Source of the DNA: Microplitis mediator
Taxonomy: Eukaryota > Arthropoda > Insecta > Hymenoptera > Braconidae
Length of the DNA stretch: 64,000 nucleotides
Reading direction: 5' to 3'
NCBI RefSeq assembly: GCF_029852145.1
Contig: NC_079976.1
Span: forward strand, 21,540,617 to 21,604,616
Shown: one piece after another, positions 43,255 to 55,898 of the stretch
Numbering within the stretch: the stretch's first letter is position 1
How the letters are laid out: each line of letters opens with the position of its first letter
Translations under genes and position numbers: made by a program
Notes under the pieces: model-generated
Databases searched by the model: none
The model's input: the letters and a program-made list of their open reading frames with translations, nothing else
What the model was told of the DNA's origin: nothing

Positions 43255-43940
43255 TTCAAAAAAAGTTCTCTCATTAACAAATAAAAACTCTTGAAACTAG
43301 TAAAAATTTTTCAATTTAAACATAAAAATATGTTTACTTGAGGAAAAAAAATTTTGATTCAAGATTAAAATTTCAAGATAATTATTTACTTGGTGCAAGA
43401 AAATTTTACTTTTCCGAATCGTTAAAACAAAATTTCTTGAATCAGGAATTGTTTTCTTGATTCGAGTTAACTGTTTTTTCTATGTAGTAATGATTCGCAA
43501 GAACATCAGATAATTTTGAAATACATTTAGGATCAATATTAATAACTAGGATTATTTTATGATTAAAAATTACATTCTTCAATTGAAACATGTCTAAACA
43601 CTGCAGTGTTTATGTCGTATGGGTATTTTGACATAAAAGTCTTTTTTTAGCTCATAAAGTTCTTTATTTGTATATTATAAAAACCTTCACGCGTCTTTTA
43701 AATTTTAGTTTCTCTACACAGAAAATACAGTTAACTTGAACTAAGAAAAATATTCTTGATACAAGAAAATTTTTTTTAACGATTCGGAAAATAAAAATTT
43801 TTTTACATCAAATAAATAATTATTTTGAAATCTTTACTTTGAATCAAAATTTTTTTTCCTCAAGTTAACATATTTTTATGCTTTAGTCGAAAAATTTTTA
43901 AATGTTTTAAAAGTTTTTATTTCTTAAAATAAGAGATATT
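43255..43940. repeat. Inverted repeat, arms about 220-230 bp
   Basis: Left arm 43255-43485 and right arm 43720-43940 share ATAAAAATATGTTTACTTGAGG and CGAATCGTTAAAACA-like words. Inner ends read CTACATAGAAAAAACAGTTAA versus CTACACAGAAAATACAGTTAA, a motif common in palindromic repeats. Confidence 0.75.
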
Positions 43941-43943
43941 TTA

Positions 43944-44300
43944 TTGAAGAAAGCCGTGCCAGGTTATTGTAGCAATATTGCATTTTTTTGTTTGAAAAAA
44001 ATAAAATTTCTTGGAATAATTACTATTTGTTTAACAAAAGAATTTTCGTATGCTCCAACCAAAAAAAAAAAAAGTTACTCAAACCGAGAGAAAAATTTCT
44101 TGGGAGAAAAGATATATATGGAAGAGAGGGAAGTCACTGGTGCTAGGCAGCAGCAGCGAGAATAGTTCGGTGCGCGCCACTAGGTAGCGCCTACGATTTG
44201 TAGTGTCCCTGGTAAGAAACTTATTTCAGAAGTCTTATATTCCGAAATTGTGACCATTCTGGCGCGGGTACTCCTCCGTTATTTGATAGAGTGATAAGTA
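43944..44300 (+). repeat. Dispersed repeat with conserved CTGCTGCTGCC core (copy 2)
   Basis: Inverted relative of 4700-5170; the core reads GGTGCTAGGCAGCAGCAGCG and CCTACGATTTGTAGTGTCCC. The surrounding 44300-44570 is AT-rich. Confidence 0.6.
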
Positions 44301-44950
44301 CCTTTTTTGATGGTAATATAGTACAACCTATATTACATAATGACAAAAATATTTATTATCAATGTTTCCATAAATAATTTATCTCTGAATTTGAACTTGA
44401 GCTTTAACAAAAATATTTTAATCAAAAGTCTATAGAATCTCTACTATATGATTAAAAATATACGAGTGACATAATACATTGTAAAGCAATATAAATAATT
44501 ATATAGAGCCATTTATCATTAATAATTATATATAGTTTTTTTTACCATGTACTGGATAAATTCCGTATAAACACCTCATTAAATCAGTAGAATTGTTGTG
44601 TGAACTCGGTAGAAATGCCGTATAAATTCAGTAGAAATGCCGTATTATTACGCTAACAATGTCATATTATTACGGTAGAAATTTCGTATTAATATCATAT
44701 ACATGAAGTATTAATCTTATAGAAATGCCGTATTAATACAGTAGAAGTACCGTATTATTACGGTAGAAATAACGTATTAATACGGTAGAAATGCCGTATA
44801 AGCTTCGTATAAACGCAGTATAAGCTCTGTAGGAATACCGTAATTAAATTTCACAAACATACCGTATAAATACGGTAAAACTACTTGTTATCGACTACGT
44901 TTATGCTCTTTTAATACAGTGTTCAAACCGTATCATGAAAACCGCGAGGG

Positions 44951-45582
44951 TAAGCAAGTGGTTGACGTATTTCCAACTGTGGTCAGCAAGTCAGCTAAAA
45001 ATATTTCAACTTTTACGGGAGTCAAACGTCAGTATTGAGAATTGGCATAAAATAATTAAAAAAATGTACGACAATCGAAAAAATATCGACGTGACAGAAT
45101 TCATTCAAGGACAGGAACAATCATTACCTGGACGACTGCTAAAACGTGACACCTGCATTTTGACGGAACGTCAGAAAAAAATTAAGACGAAAGCAAAGCC
45201 ACAGTCAAAAAACGAAAGCAAAAAATTAAAACTAAAAAAACTAAAAAATATAAAATCGGAACTAGGGGATATCCAAGATGATCCCTTCGTTGAAGAATCC
45301 TGGAAGAGATGTCCTGATGCTACAAAGAAAAAAGGAAACACCTATTTTAAGATACCTAAAATAATTCCAGAAAAAATTTCTCCTGATTCTCAGATAAAGC
45401 CTGAAATTCTTGGACAAAAAGCTGATGATCCTGTGATTCCTACTGATTCTCTTACAGAACCTGAAACTCATGGACAAGCAATTGAAGATCCAGTCATCCA
45501 TCCTAGTTCTCCTACAGAGCCTGAAACCTTAGAGAAAGCATCTGAAGATCGTGTGATGACGAAGAAGATCCTGAAAATATAA
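44951..45582 (+). pseudogene. Transposon gene, linker before protease domain
   Basis: SKWLTYFQLWSASQLKIF begins the resumed frame. A Lys-rich region and about three imperfect repeats of PEILGQKADDPVIPTDSLTE type follow. The frame shifts near 45555; the continuing frame leads into the protease domain. Confidence 0.6.
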
Positions 45583-46544
45583 AGTCTCATCATCAAATCC
45601 TCTCGCAAGAATTAAAACATCTGGGTAGAGAAGCGAGGCAAATTTTATTTTCAGGTGAAGATGGTCTGTACCAAGAGTCAGACTTGTTCGTCAACAGTTA
45701 CCACATAACTGCTGATGGCTTAAAAACCTTACGGAATCCCGAAACAAATAAAAATTGCAATGAATTATGGTTGACAGATTATATAATCAACCCGTTCATC
45801 GCATTGCAGATAAATCAAGCCCGAAAGAATGGGAAAAGTATAATTATGATCGACTCATTGTTAATTCACACAATTATGTACAACAATCTATTGAGTCCAG
45901 GATTTAAAAATTGGTTAGTTAACAATAAGGTCAAAAGTTATAAATTTTGGTTGTTACCAGTGATTGTAAAGAATAATCATTGGGTATTAATTTTTTTTGA
46001 TCACCGTCAAAGGAATATTGTGTATATCGACTCAAATTTAAACTGGAGAAGTAAAGGAAATTCAATGCCATTACGAAACTTCAGAAGACATGATGTAGTT
46101 GATGAGATTATAGAGTTAGCTGATGCATATGGCTATATGAATGATGCAGAGTCAGCAGAAAGTCAGCAATGGGCTGTATACGCACCAGCAGACATAGTGA
46201 CCCAAAATGATGGCTACAACTGTGGTGTTCACGTGTGCTTATGGGCTTATATCATATGTAATTCGTTACCCATTGAGTTTACTAATACAGATATGGCAAG
46301 TGCTAGACGGGCGATCAGTAAGATACTTCTGGAGAATCATGGGAAGATAAGCAATGATAATGCAAGTATTTTCTCAGAGGAACAAGCAATGAGTGAAGTT
46401 AAAGATATAGACGATGACAAAGTTACGGAAAAATATTTGAATAAAAAAAAAAAAAATCAAGACAAACCAATAATTATTTCCAATACACTGCCTGCGAGTT
46501 GGAATAGAACATTGGATTATTTGTCTACCATATTATTATTGTAA
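45556..46544 (+). CDS. Ulp1/C48-type cysteine protease domain of the transposon
   Basis: 286 codons are open from the Met at 45684; the fold probably begins upstream at about 45560. WLTDYIINPF marks the start of the C48 fold. Catalytic residues are visible: H99 in KNNHWVL, D116 in VYIDSN, Q174 in TQNDGYNC and C180 in NCGVHVC. Such SUMO-protease-like domains are often attached to DNA transposons, where their role is unknown. All key residues are kept, unlike the broken upstream parts. A C-terminal tail of about 65 residues is Lys/Asp-rich. Confidence 0.85.
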
Positions 46545-46689
46545 ATAAAAAAAAAATTGTTACAATTTAAAATAACACATCTGATAACATTTAAAAGAAT
46601 TAAATTTATGGAATTGATAAAGTGTTTACAGAAGTTCATTTGTTTATTTTATATTAAGCTTATTTATTTGGAATATAGATAGAGTAGAG

Positions 46690-47060
46690 CAAATTACTGG
46701 TCTATCGCGGGCAACTTCTTCAACTAGAGCACTTGGAGAAAAAAAAATTTTGGAGCATATGTCTGGTTCATTGCAACCGACTTCCTCTACTGGACTACTT
46801 GGTACACTAGATGATAGTGGCAGTAATTTTTTTTTCACTGAGAAAAAAAAAATTTTGGAGCAGATGACTATCCATTGCCACCGACTTCTTCGACTGGACT
46901 CCTTGGTACACTAGTCTAGATGATAGTGGCAGTAATTTTTTTTTCTCAGTGAGAAAAGAAAATTTTGGAGCAAACGAATGGTCCATTGCAGCCGACTTTT
47001 CCAACTAGAGCATTTGGTACTCTAGTCTAGACTGATTAATGGCAGTAATTTTTTTTTTTT
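46690..47060. repeat. Tandem repeat, about 3.3 units of 105-115 bp
   Basis: Units share AAAATTTTGGAGCA, ATTGCANCCGACTTCNTC, CTNGGACTNCTTGGTACTCTAG and GGCAGTAATTTTTTTTT. Follows the protease gene by 150 bp. Minus-strand open frames through it are repeat products. Confidence 0.8.
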
Positions 47061-47322
47061 TATTCCTGTGATTAAAATTATTCCAATCAATCTAACAGCA
47101 GAGCCTCTGTTCCTACGTTAAGATATTCTTAAAATATGTACTGGTGGTTCTAAAGGTACTTGTTGTCTGACGACGAATAATTTTTACTAGTTGATTATCA
47201 AATCATTTGATTGAATAATTCTTAATTATGTACCGTTTGTTATTTGTTATTAAAATTATTAAGCGCCTTCAGGGCCCTTCTGACATTCGTCCCTGAGCTT
47301 TCGTTTTTTAGCCGCTAGTTTC
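47061..47322. other. Non-coding sequence
   Basis: Nothing recognised. Confidence 0.3.
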
Positions 47323-47989
47323 AGCTTCATCTAAGAGGTCGCTATTTTAATGTTAATTTTCCATACAATTAACATGAAAAAAATTTTCATTTTATTACAA
47401 GCTTAATTGCTTGTGTGTTATTGAATATTTCTTAAATTTATGCATAGGTCTTTAAAGCTGATTCCTCAAACTTTCCAAAATTCTTTGATAAGTCATTATG
47501 ATCATAATTTAAACGAGAAGTGTTGAATATTTGAATAATTGAAACGACAGTGCTGAATGCGGTGTAGCATTCAGCACTATCTTTTACGACCTTAAAATTT
47601 TCGAAAAAATTTTTACATTTCATGAAACTCTGATTTGATTCCCAAAAATCCGGATGGATATCGAGGAAATGATGTGGCATGTTGAATTGTTCGATTTATT
47701 TACCAATAATACTAAGCGAAAGACATTAAGATTAGGGGTGTGCGAATATTCGAAATGTTCGAATTATTCGATTCGAGTTTCAAATCAAATACCTCGAATT
47801 ATTCGAACTATTCGAATAATTCGAACTATTTTAATAATCCTGACTCTAATCAAATAATAAACTAATGAGTAAAAAAAGGTGGATTCATATTCAACGTCCG
47901 ATTTTGTTTGATTAAGACTATCGTTTAAAAAATAAATAGTATTACATTTTTTTAATTTTATAATAAAATTTTGAGTAGAAATATTTATA

Positions 47990-48300
47990 AAAATAATAAT
48001 TCCTGTGTTGGAAAGAAATGCAAATGTCAATGCGATGTCATTGAGTTTTCAGCACCCGCTGAATATATCATCGCGGTTAAAGGAAAGCACAAACACCAAC
48101 TATATCAAGATCTCCTGTTCGAAATTGGCAATTTTCACCCAGGCTACCGTGTTAAGCTTGTTGTTCTCATTGTTGGCGTCCTAGGAGGGATAGAGCAGTC
48201 TTTTGTGTCTGCAATAGTGAGAGTGCTAACTTGTTCATCGCAAGTTGAGTTTCTGGCATGGCGGATGCAAATGACTGTAATTTTTAGATCCCTCCGTCTC
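47990..48300 (+). pseudogene. C-terminal fragment of a LINE protein
   Basis: The translation HQLYQDLLFEIGNFHPGYRV, KLVVLIVGVLGG and LRLLRQLNL resembles the C-terminal region of R2/R4-type non-LTR elements (typical I-G-x-L-G-x-I word). Broken at both ends. Confidence 0.5.
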
Positions 48301-48487
48301 CTAAGGCAACTAAACTTGGCTTGCTGCGCATGCTAACCATTTTGTTGATGGAGCATCGCAGCAGTAACGATTCAGCGCTCAGGTAAGGCCCTCGATAGAG
48401 TCGGACGAGCGGGGATAACCCCCTGAGCTTTTAACTTGAAAGAAAAAAAAAATCTGTCTATCGGTTGACCATGCGGGCCAGCCCCAA

Positions 48488-49330
<843 letters not shown>

Positions 49331-49339
49331 GAAAAAAAA

Positions 49340-50240
49340 ATAATAATAATAAAAGACGCCGTTCTTCTGAAGGCGCAAACTATGATTTTGACACACGGCA
49401 AGTATGTATCTCGAAGAAGATACACTACCTAAAACACCGGCTCGATACGGAAAACCACGGACTATCTGCTTGGATTCAGAAGGACTTTTTATTACTCACC
49501 ATTAATCGAACTGTCTACGATGCTGCCTCCTCACTCTTACCTCCAGCAAGAAAAAATACTTTTTCGTCTGAGGCTGAAATGAGAGGTTGCATTGGGCAGC
49601 TTTCACTGAAGATTGATCATCTTCGGAAATATGCCTCCCGCATTCAGTGTGTGCTTAAGTATGTAAATATTCGTAAAGCGCTGACATCTAAAGTCCGCCG
49701 TATTGCAGCTGGACGACGATACCAGCATCATACACTGAATAGGGATAATCTTCTTAATATTAACGAAGATTTCCTTAACAGGTTGCGGGCTTTAGTGGGT
49801 GCTAAAAAGTCACTAGAGAAAAAGCTGAAGCGGCTTACCGATAACTTTCTGTTTCGGTTGAGTCCTTTACGCTTTCTGCCACCTAAGACATCTGTTTCTG
49901 GTGATCCCCCATCCATTGAGCGAGTAAAAGCTTTCTGGTCCAAGTTGTATGGTGATCAACGGAATGTAAGTCGTGACACTCCAGCTCTCAACGATTTCGA
50001 CGCATTTTGTCGAGAAGTCCGAAATGACAATGCTGATGAAGATAGCCCCGAAGTCAGCGTGGATGAAGTTCGTTCAGCTGAATAATGGGCTGCTCAAGGT
50101 CCAGATGGCATCAATTTATTTTGGTGGAAGAAATTTACTTCTACCCATAGCCATCTGGCCCGGATTTTTACAGCATTTATCAGAAGCAACGAACCAATTC
50201 CATGCTAGCTTGTAAAAGGGCGAACCGTGCTCATTCTCAA
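49340..50240 (+). pseudogene. R4/R2-like LINE fragment upstream of and into RT
   Basis: Open for 168 codons at 49579-50085 (SIERVKAFWSKLYGD, VSVDEVRSAE). Then, with a stop, GPDGINLFWWKKFTSTHSHL and GRTVLILKKGD, the classic start of RT in the R4/R2 group. The fragment ends abruptly at about 50240, where a different LINE in opposite orientation begins. Confidence 0.7.
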
Positions 50241-51075
50241 GAAAGGTGATTTGTCCTCCCAGTATTTAATAGTTCTTTCTGCATGTATAGTCGATGCTCT
50301 CTATTCTATTATCTCTTATGTTCCTTCCCACTTTCTTCATTACTCCTTAAGCTGCATTCGCAGCTTTTTGTGCTTTCCCTACCATTTCATCAATATGCCT
50401 TTTCGTGCTGTTCTTCGTGGTAAAAGTATAGCCTAAATACTTAAAATGATTGACAACTTCAATGCTTCCGCCTCTTCACTTCTCGCCTTTACTGGCTTTT
50501 CCCCCTTCCTAGACACCATCACCTTTGTCTTTTTTGCATTTATCCTCAGCTTGTTTTTCTTCGTGTAGTTCGCTAGCGTTCCAAGCATCTTTTGCAGCTC
50601 ACTGGCACTTTCAGCAACAATCACGATATCGTCCTCATATTTCAGAGCTCTCACCCTTTTTTCACATATTACCGTTCCTTCTTCTACTTTTCAGTGCTAC
50701 TTTTCATCGATGTCATCAATAAATATTTCAAACAATACAGCACTCAGTGCATATCTCTGTCTGATCCCAACGTTAGTTCCAAATTCCCGTTTCATTTTTC
50801 CGTTCACATTCACCACTGCAGTCGTCTTCTTTTAGATTTCTCAGATAAACGCGTACAGTCTTCCGTTTATGAAAACTTTCCACTGCTTCTTTAGTAGCAA
50901 CTCTCGGTCAAAAATATCGAATTCCGCCTTTAAGTCAATAAATCCCTTATATAGCTTTTCTCTTTTGTTATTTAACCTACTATTTATAATCGAGTTCGAC
51001 ACAAAAATATATTCACGTAGCGATTCAAACGTAAATCGCCGCGCGCGCTTCCCATCTCGCCGAAAATTTAACAAG
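50240..51075 (-). pseudogene. Second LINE RT fragment, opposite strand
   Basis: Minus-strand pieces read KGFIDLKAEFDIFDRELLLK (RT domain 3), then the active-site box YEDDIVIVAES (YADD in relatives), LRINAKKTKVMVSRKGEKP, and FKYLGYTFTTKNSTKRHIDE. Several stops and frame changes. The clade cannot be fixed. Confidence 0.75.
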
Positions 51076-51119
51076 ACTTCCTAGCTAATAAAAAGCGCAT
51101 TTCGATCGAGCAAGTCAAG

Positions 51120-51455
51120 AGTTATCCAAAAAAAAAAACATTTTTGAAAAAGTTATAATTTTTGAAATATCTCCGAATGCACCTTACCGATTAAGCTCAA
51201 ATTTTCACAGCTTCTAGATATTAACAAGCCGCGTCGAATGGCACCTTGACGATTAAATTGGTCCATCCGTTCAAAAGTTACAGATATTTACATACGTACG
51301 TACACTCAAACATAATTTTGACATTAGTCAGAATAGCTTCCTAGAACCCCGAAAACGTCAAGATCTGATAGAAATTCGATTTTCGAAGATCGGACCGAAA
51401 CCAATAACTTCCCAAATTTTTGAAAATTTTCAATTTTCTTAGCGGGAAGTTAAAA
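51120..51455 (+). repeat. Partial AACTTCCCGC-ended repeat with ACGT-rich microsatellite spot
   Basis: Carries the family modules (AAATATCTCCGAATGCACCT, AACAAGCCGCGTCGAATGGC). TACGTACGTACAC lies at the microsatellite position; the right terminus is TTAGCGGGAAGTT. Confidence 0.75.
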
Positions 51456-51833
51456 ATATCGACCGAGGGAGAGTAAGCCGATACGGTGGAAATAAAAATC
51501 AATATTTTCCTCCCACCACGTGATGCACTGAAATAATCATTATTTCATTGTTCAAAGAGTTAATAATTATTATGTTCACGGTTATGGATGGAAAATATTA
51601 TTCAATTTATTATTGTTATATAACTCAGGTCGTATGATAAATTTAAATATTTTATTTTAATCAATAGTTTCGGGTCCGAAGTCATTAGAGGGTAAGACAC
51701 GTGATACCCATCCCTCAGAAAACTGACGTAAAAAATAGGGAGAGAGGACCGGGCTATTGTAAAGGTAGGACGTGTTGTTCATGGATTTTTGGTAAAATTG
51801 TTCTGGCCCCGTTACCGTAATAAAATAATTAAA
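51456..51833. other. Non-coding sequence
   Basis: No gene or recognised repeat. Confidence 0.3.
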
Positions 51834-52146
51834 CCCTTGCAGATTTGAATCACCGTAGATCCACCGTAGTTACACGGTGGGTTTGTTCCGTATTACCACC
51901 GTGTATACACGGTGTTTCCACTGTGATTAAACGGAGTATCCACCGTGATTAAACGGTGTGTCCACCGTGATTCCACGGTGGCTTTGTGCCATTCCACCAC
52001 CGTGGTTCCACGGTGTATCCACCGCGTAATCACAGTGGAAACATCGTGTATACACGGTGGTGAAATGGCATAAAGCCACCGTGGAATAACAGTGGTAAAA
52101 CGGAACAAACCCACCGTGTAACCACCGTGATTCAAATCTGCGAGAG
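51834..52146. mobile_element. CCCTCGCAG-type palindromic MITE (copy 3)
   Basis: The ends CCCTTGCAGATTTGAATCAC and ATTCAAATCTGCGAGAG are slightly mutated TIRs. The interior is CCACCGTG/CACGGTGG words. The flanking dinucleotides (AA left, TA right) do not match, so the target duplication has decayed or one end is displaced. Confidence 0.8.
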
Positions 52147-53542
52147 TAATAGTAGAGAAGGTTTATTTAATGAAATCTAGTATGTGGTATATTGAATTGA
52201 AATAAAAAAATACGTAGTTATTATTATTACACAAATCTTCGGAAGTAAATTATTTATCAATGCCGGTAAGTCATTCGCATTATCATTTGTTGCATCGGGT
52301 CTCGCTAGACCCTCAGTAATGTTGATCGCGATAATTAATCGATCAATAATTGAATCTGAGTTAATATTGTAATAATAAGTCGAATATATTCAGCGTATGT
52401 CCCAGAGTTTGGCGCATACGTGCGTAGATGCCATGAATAAATTCCTTAGTGGATTACAGGAAGATAGCGTATTTGGCTCCTCGTCTTACAATAGTATTCA
52501 ATATATTATTTCTATGGGTAAAATTATTTTTGTAATTAGATGGTATGCAACCCAGTGTTGCCAAACTTATTTAGAGTACCCGTGTCTTTCTCTCCTTAGA
52601 GTAAATAATATAAAATAAAGGAAAAATTAGTATTTTGTTTGCATACAAATTATATTGAGTTTAAAAGGTGAATTTGTAATTTTCCTTCCCCAGGGGATAA
52701 ATAACTCTTGCCTGTTCTCCCTTTTCCTTCCTTTCCCTTGTCATTGCTCTCAACCATGTTTGTATTTCTATTTCCCTCCTGGTATGATCATCATCCATCC
52801 AGATTTCGGACTTTCTCAACATCCCCTTCCTTACTAGTACCTTTTTTTCTCCTCTAGCGTCTCAAAAGTGATGCATACCACGTTGTTGCTCACAAAATTT
52901 ATTCTGAATATGTTCTTTGGTGTATTAATCTTTCTACTCGCTTCATTAAGGGGTCTACCCTCTTTAGACGGGCAAAGATAAGGCTATTTTCACGAATTTT
53001 TTTGACCGGTATACGTCATAAATATGGACATAAAAAGTGTTAGGCCTAAAAAATACACTATTTGATTACACAAGAAAATTTTTTTTATATTTATTTTAAT
53101 CAGTTTTTATACATAAAAATGAGGGAGAAGACTGGTCCAAAAAAAAAGATGAGTGTGCGCTGTTGATGAAATATCTGGAATGGATGATCTGAAAAAAAAA
53201 AAAAAAATAGTTTTAGATTCAGTAAGTAAATGGCTATAGCGCATATCATACGATTTTTTTTTTTTCAAAAATGACAAAATGGCAGCCATTTTTCGAAAAA
53301 GTACGAAAAATCACGTTTTTTCCGTCGTTCTTTGCCAAAAATAAATAGTTAAACTCAAAATTTCAAAAATCGTATGATATGCGCCATAGCTATAGTCATC
53401 AAGAACATGTGGTTAAATTTTGGTAAGGTTCGGTTGAATAGTTTCGGAGATTTTATCAACAAGCCGTCCAAAAACGTCATTCCGAGAAAAACGCGTTTAA
53501 AGTTTTCTGTAACGAAAAATCGTGAAAAAATCTTACTTACGT
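52147..53542. other. Non-coding sequence
   Basis: No gene supported. 52655-52850 is pyrimidine-rich (CTTTTCCTTCCTTTCCC) and open for 60 codons without a domain. 53106-53400 has A/T runs and short inverted words (GCATATCATACGATTTTT at 53239 and its inverse near 53368). Confidence 0.35.
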
Positions 53543-54352
53543 CTAATCAGCGATGCCTGCACCATACATTATGCCTTCATCTTCTTCATAGTGCACATTT
53601 TCATCCAAAATAGCCTGCCTTCGTTTCGTTCTGGCTTCCTTAGAGGCATCGGTGCTGCGGCGGTTTGCAACTCGTATGCGCGTTCTGTCACAGTCAGCAG
53701 CAAACTGTGCGGCGATCGGGCCGATTTTGACGCCCATTACTTCCAAGATTTTTAATACTGGATGAAATCCCTCGTTAAAAATACAAGCAGCTGTTTGACA
53801 AGCTATTTCAACAATTTTTTTTCCGCAAAAGATGTGTTTGGGAGCCATTGACCAGACACAGTTGTTGAAAGATTCGTTATTATTCTGCGTGTTGCCACCG
53901 AGGCATCTTTCAAGCAGTTCTTGTTTTGTCAAATCGTCGTAGATCGGTTTTAAAACTTCTTGAACATCTTGAGCAAGGGCAGGTGGATGTTTGAATTTAT
54001 GAACGGAGTTATTTTTTACAGCTATCTTGTATTTACACCAGGATTCAGAACAGTATGAATGCTGTGGATTGCTGTCAGTTGAAATCTTATGATAAAATCC
54101 TGCCCAGATCTCTTTGCGCATTTCTTCCACGGAATCGGGATGTCTTTGAATCGCTAAACCATAGTTTCTTGATAGTTCTTTCATCAATTTTATCGTTAAA
54201 ATATCTTCTGGTTCTCCGTGCTGAGCATTCAAGAGATTCTCTTCTCTAACAGCCTTCAGCATCACTACATCATACACACTTTTCACCGCGATAGAGATCG
54301 AATCGATAATTTTATAATAAATAGAGGAGCTTATCCCAGTTCCAAGTTCCAT
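53543..54352 (-). pseudogene. Mutator-like transposase, C-terminal two-thirds
   Basis: 269 open codons. DILTIKLMKELSRNYGLAIQ, EIWAGFYHKISTDSNPQHSY, then SWCKYKIAV, a proline-rich HPPALAQDVQEVLKPIYDDL, and CLGGNTQNNNESFNNCVWSM. FCGKKIVEIA and the end with EARTKRRQ are characteristic of the arthropod Mutator-like transposase family (family recalled, not searched). The N-terminal catalytic half, with its first acidic residues, is missing, and the first Met is probably internal. It lies 360 bp inside the right inverted repeat of the candidate element. Confidence 0.75.
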
Positions 54353-54929
54353 AAGTAAGCTTTTACTATTTTAGTGTTAAGTGATGAAATAGATATTCCA
54401 ATTACATTAAATAACTCGAAGAAGATAACTTTTCCATCGAAATCGATTATAGTTTAAGAGCGAAGAATAATTATTTGGATAAGTCGAACGTTTGACTTAT
54501 TCGAGTAGTTCAAATATTCAATTCGAATTTCGAATCGAATGTCACTATTCGATTCGTTTCGATTCGAATACTATTCACACACCCCTAATTAAAATTTGTA
54601 ACTTATAATAAACTATGTAAATAAATCTAATTAAGTTGCGAAAAAACGGAAATTTATAATTTCATTTTAAAATAAAAAATCGATAATTTACAGATAGTTC
54701 CAATTGACGTTTAAATTATAATAACAATGACTTATTAAAGGGTTTAAGGAAGTTTTCGGAATAAGCTTCAAAAAATTATGCATAAATTTAAGAAATATTC
54801 AGTAACTTATAAGTAATTAAACTTGTAATAAAATGAAAATTTTTTGCATTTTAATTATATGGAAAATGAAAATTAAACTTGCGACCTCTTAGAGTTGAGC
54901 TAAAGAACTCGTATTTTGAGAAGATTTTT

Positions 54930-55713
54930 AACTTCCCGCTAAGAAAATTGTAAATTTTCAAAAATTCGGGAAGTTATTGGTTTCGGTCCGATTTACGAAA
55001 ATCGAATTTCCATCAGATGTCGACGTTTCGAGGTCCTAGGAAGCTATCCTGACTAATTTCACGATGATGTCCGAGTGTATGTATGTGTGTACGTACGTAC
55101 GTACGTACGTACGTACGTACGTACGTATGTATGTATGTAAATATTCATAACTCTTGAACGGATGAACCGATTTTGATCGTTGAGGTGTCATTCGACGCGG
55201 CTTGTTAATGTCTTGAGGCCGTAGAAATTTGAACTTAATCGGTAGGGTGCGTTCAGAGATATTTCAAAAATAAAATTTTTTTAAAAATGTTTTATTTGGA
55301 TAACTTCCAATTTGCTCGATGGATTGATTCCAAAATCTAATCAGCTCTAAAACTCTATAAGCCGCGTCGAATGCCACCTCAACCATCAAAATCGGTTTAT
55401 TCGTTCAAGAGAAACCGTTGACGAAAGAATTCAAAAAAAATTTTTTCCTTGGTTTTTTTGAAATTTCTCAAAAACGGCTGAATAAATCAATTTCAAAATT
55501 CGACCAGCTTTAGAACTTGATAAAACGCGTCGATTGCCACCTCAACCATCAAAATCGGTTAATTCGTTCGCGAGATATCGTGGAAGAAAGAAATGCTAAA
55601 AAATGGTTTTTTACAAAACAATGGCATACAAAAGTATTTGCGAGCTCGAAGAGCTCGAAAATATATTCACAATAATGTTTTCGAGCTCAGCGAGCTCGAA
55701 AACAGCGGGAAGT
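54930..55713 (-). mobile_element. AACTTCCCGC-ended repeat with (ACGT)n microsatellite
   Basis: Begins AACTTCCCGCTAAG and ends CAGCGGGAAGTT. Same modules in inverse order as the copy at 48488-49330. The microsatellite position (55087-55136) holds about a dozen ACGT units. The outer flank GGGGCTGGCCCGCAGGGTCA is shared with other copies. Confidence 0.8.
55087..55136. repeat. (ACGT)n microsatellite
   Basis: An almost pure ACGT/ACGTATGT run within the repeat copy above. 55714-55898 beyond holds no gene. Confidence 0.98.
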
Positions 55714-55898
55714 TTTGGGGCTGGCCCGCAGGGTCAACTGACAGACCGATTTTTTTCTCGGAAACTACTAACGTCTCAAGGGGTAAAGGCGAAAAAAATT
55801 GAAAGTTTTCTTTTAACCACTCTCATAGTCATACATGAAAATTGAACCTAAATGAAGTTTATATGGCGAGCTTTTGAATATGTTCCATATATACTCTA

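Larger units (their letters stand above)
42628..44950. mobile_element. CCCTCGCGG-type palindromic element with nested inserts, TA duplication
   Basis: The ends CCCTCGCGGAATTGCC and CCGCGAGGG inverse are flanked by TA (42626-42627 and 44951-44952). The two outer 300-400-bp parts are made of ACGGTATTTATACCGTA-like words. The centre holds an inverted repeat (43255-43485 with 43720-43940) and a copy of the CTGCTGCTGCC repeat (43944-44300). Excising it with one TA restores the transposase frame (TNYIL joined to SKWLTYFQLW). Confidence 0.85.

Noticed and set aside
52655..52837. Short Phe/Pro/Ser-rich frame
   Set aside because: Comes from a pyrimidine-rich tract; no splice sites or homology signs.
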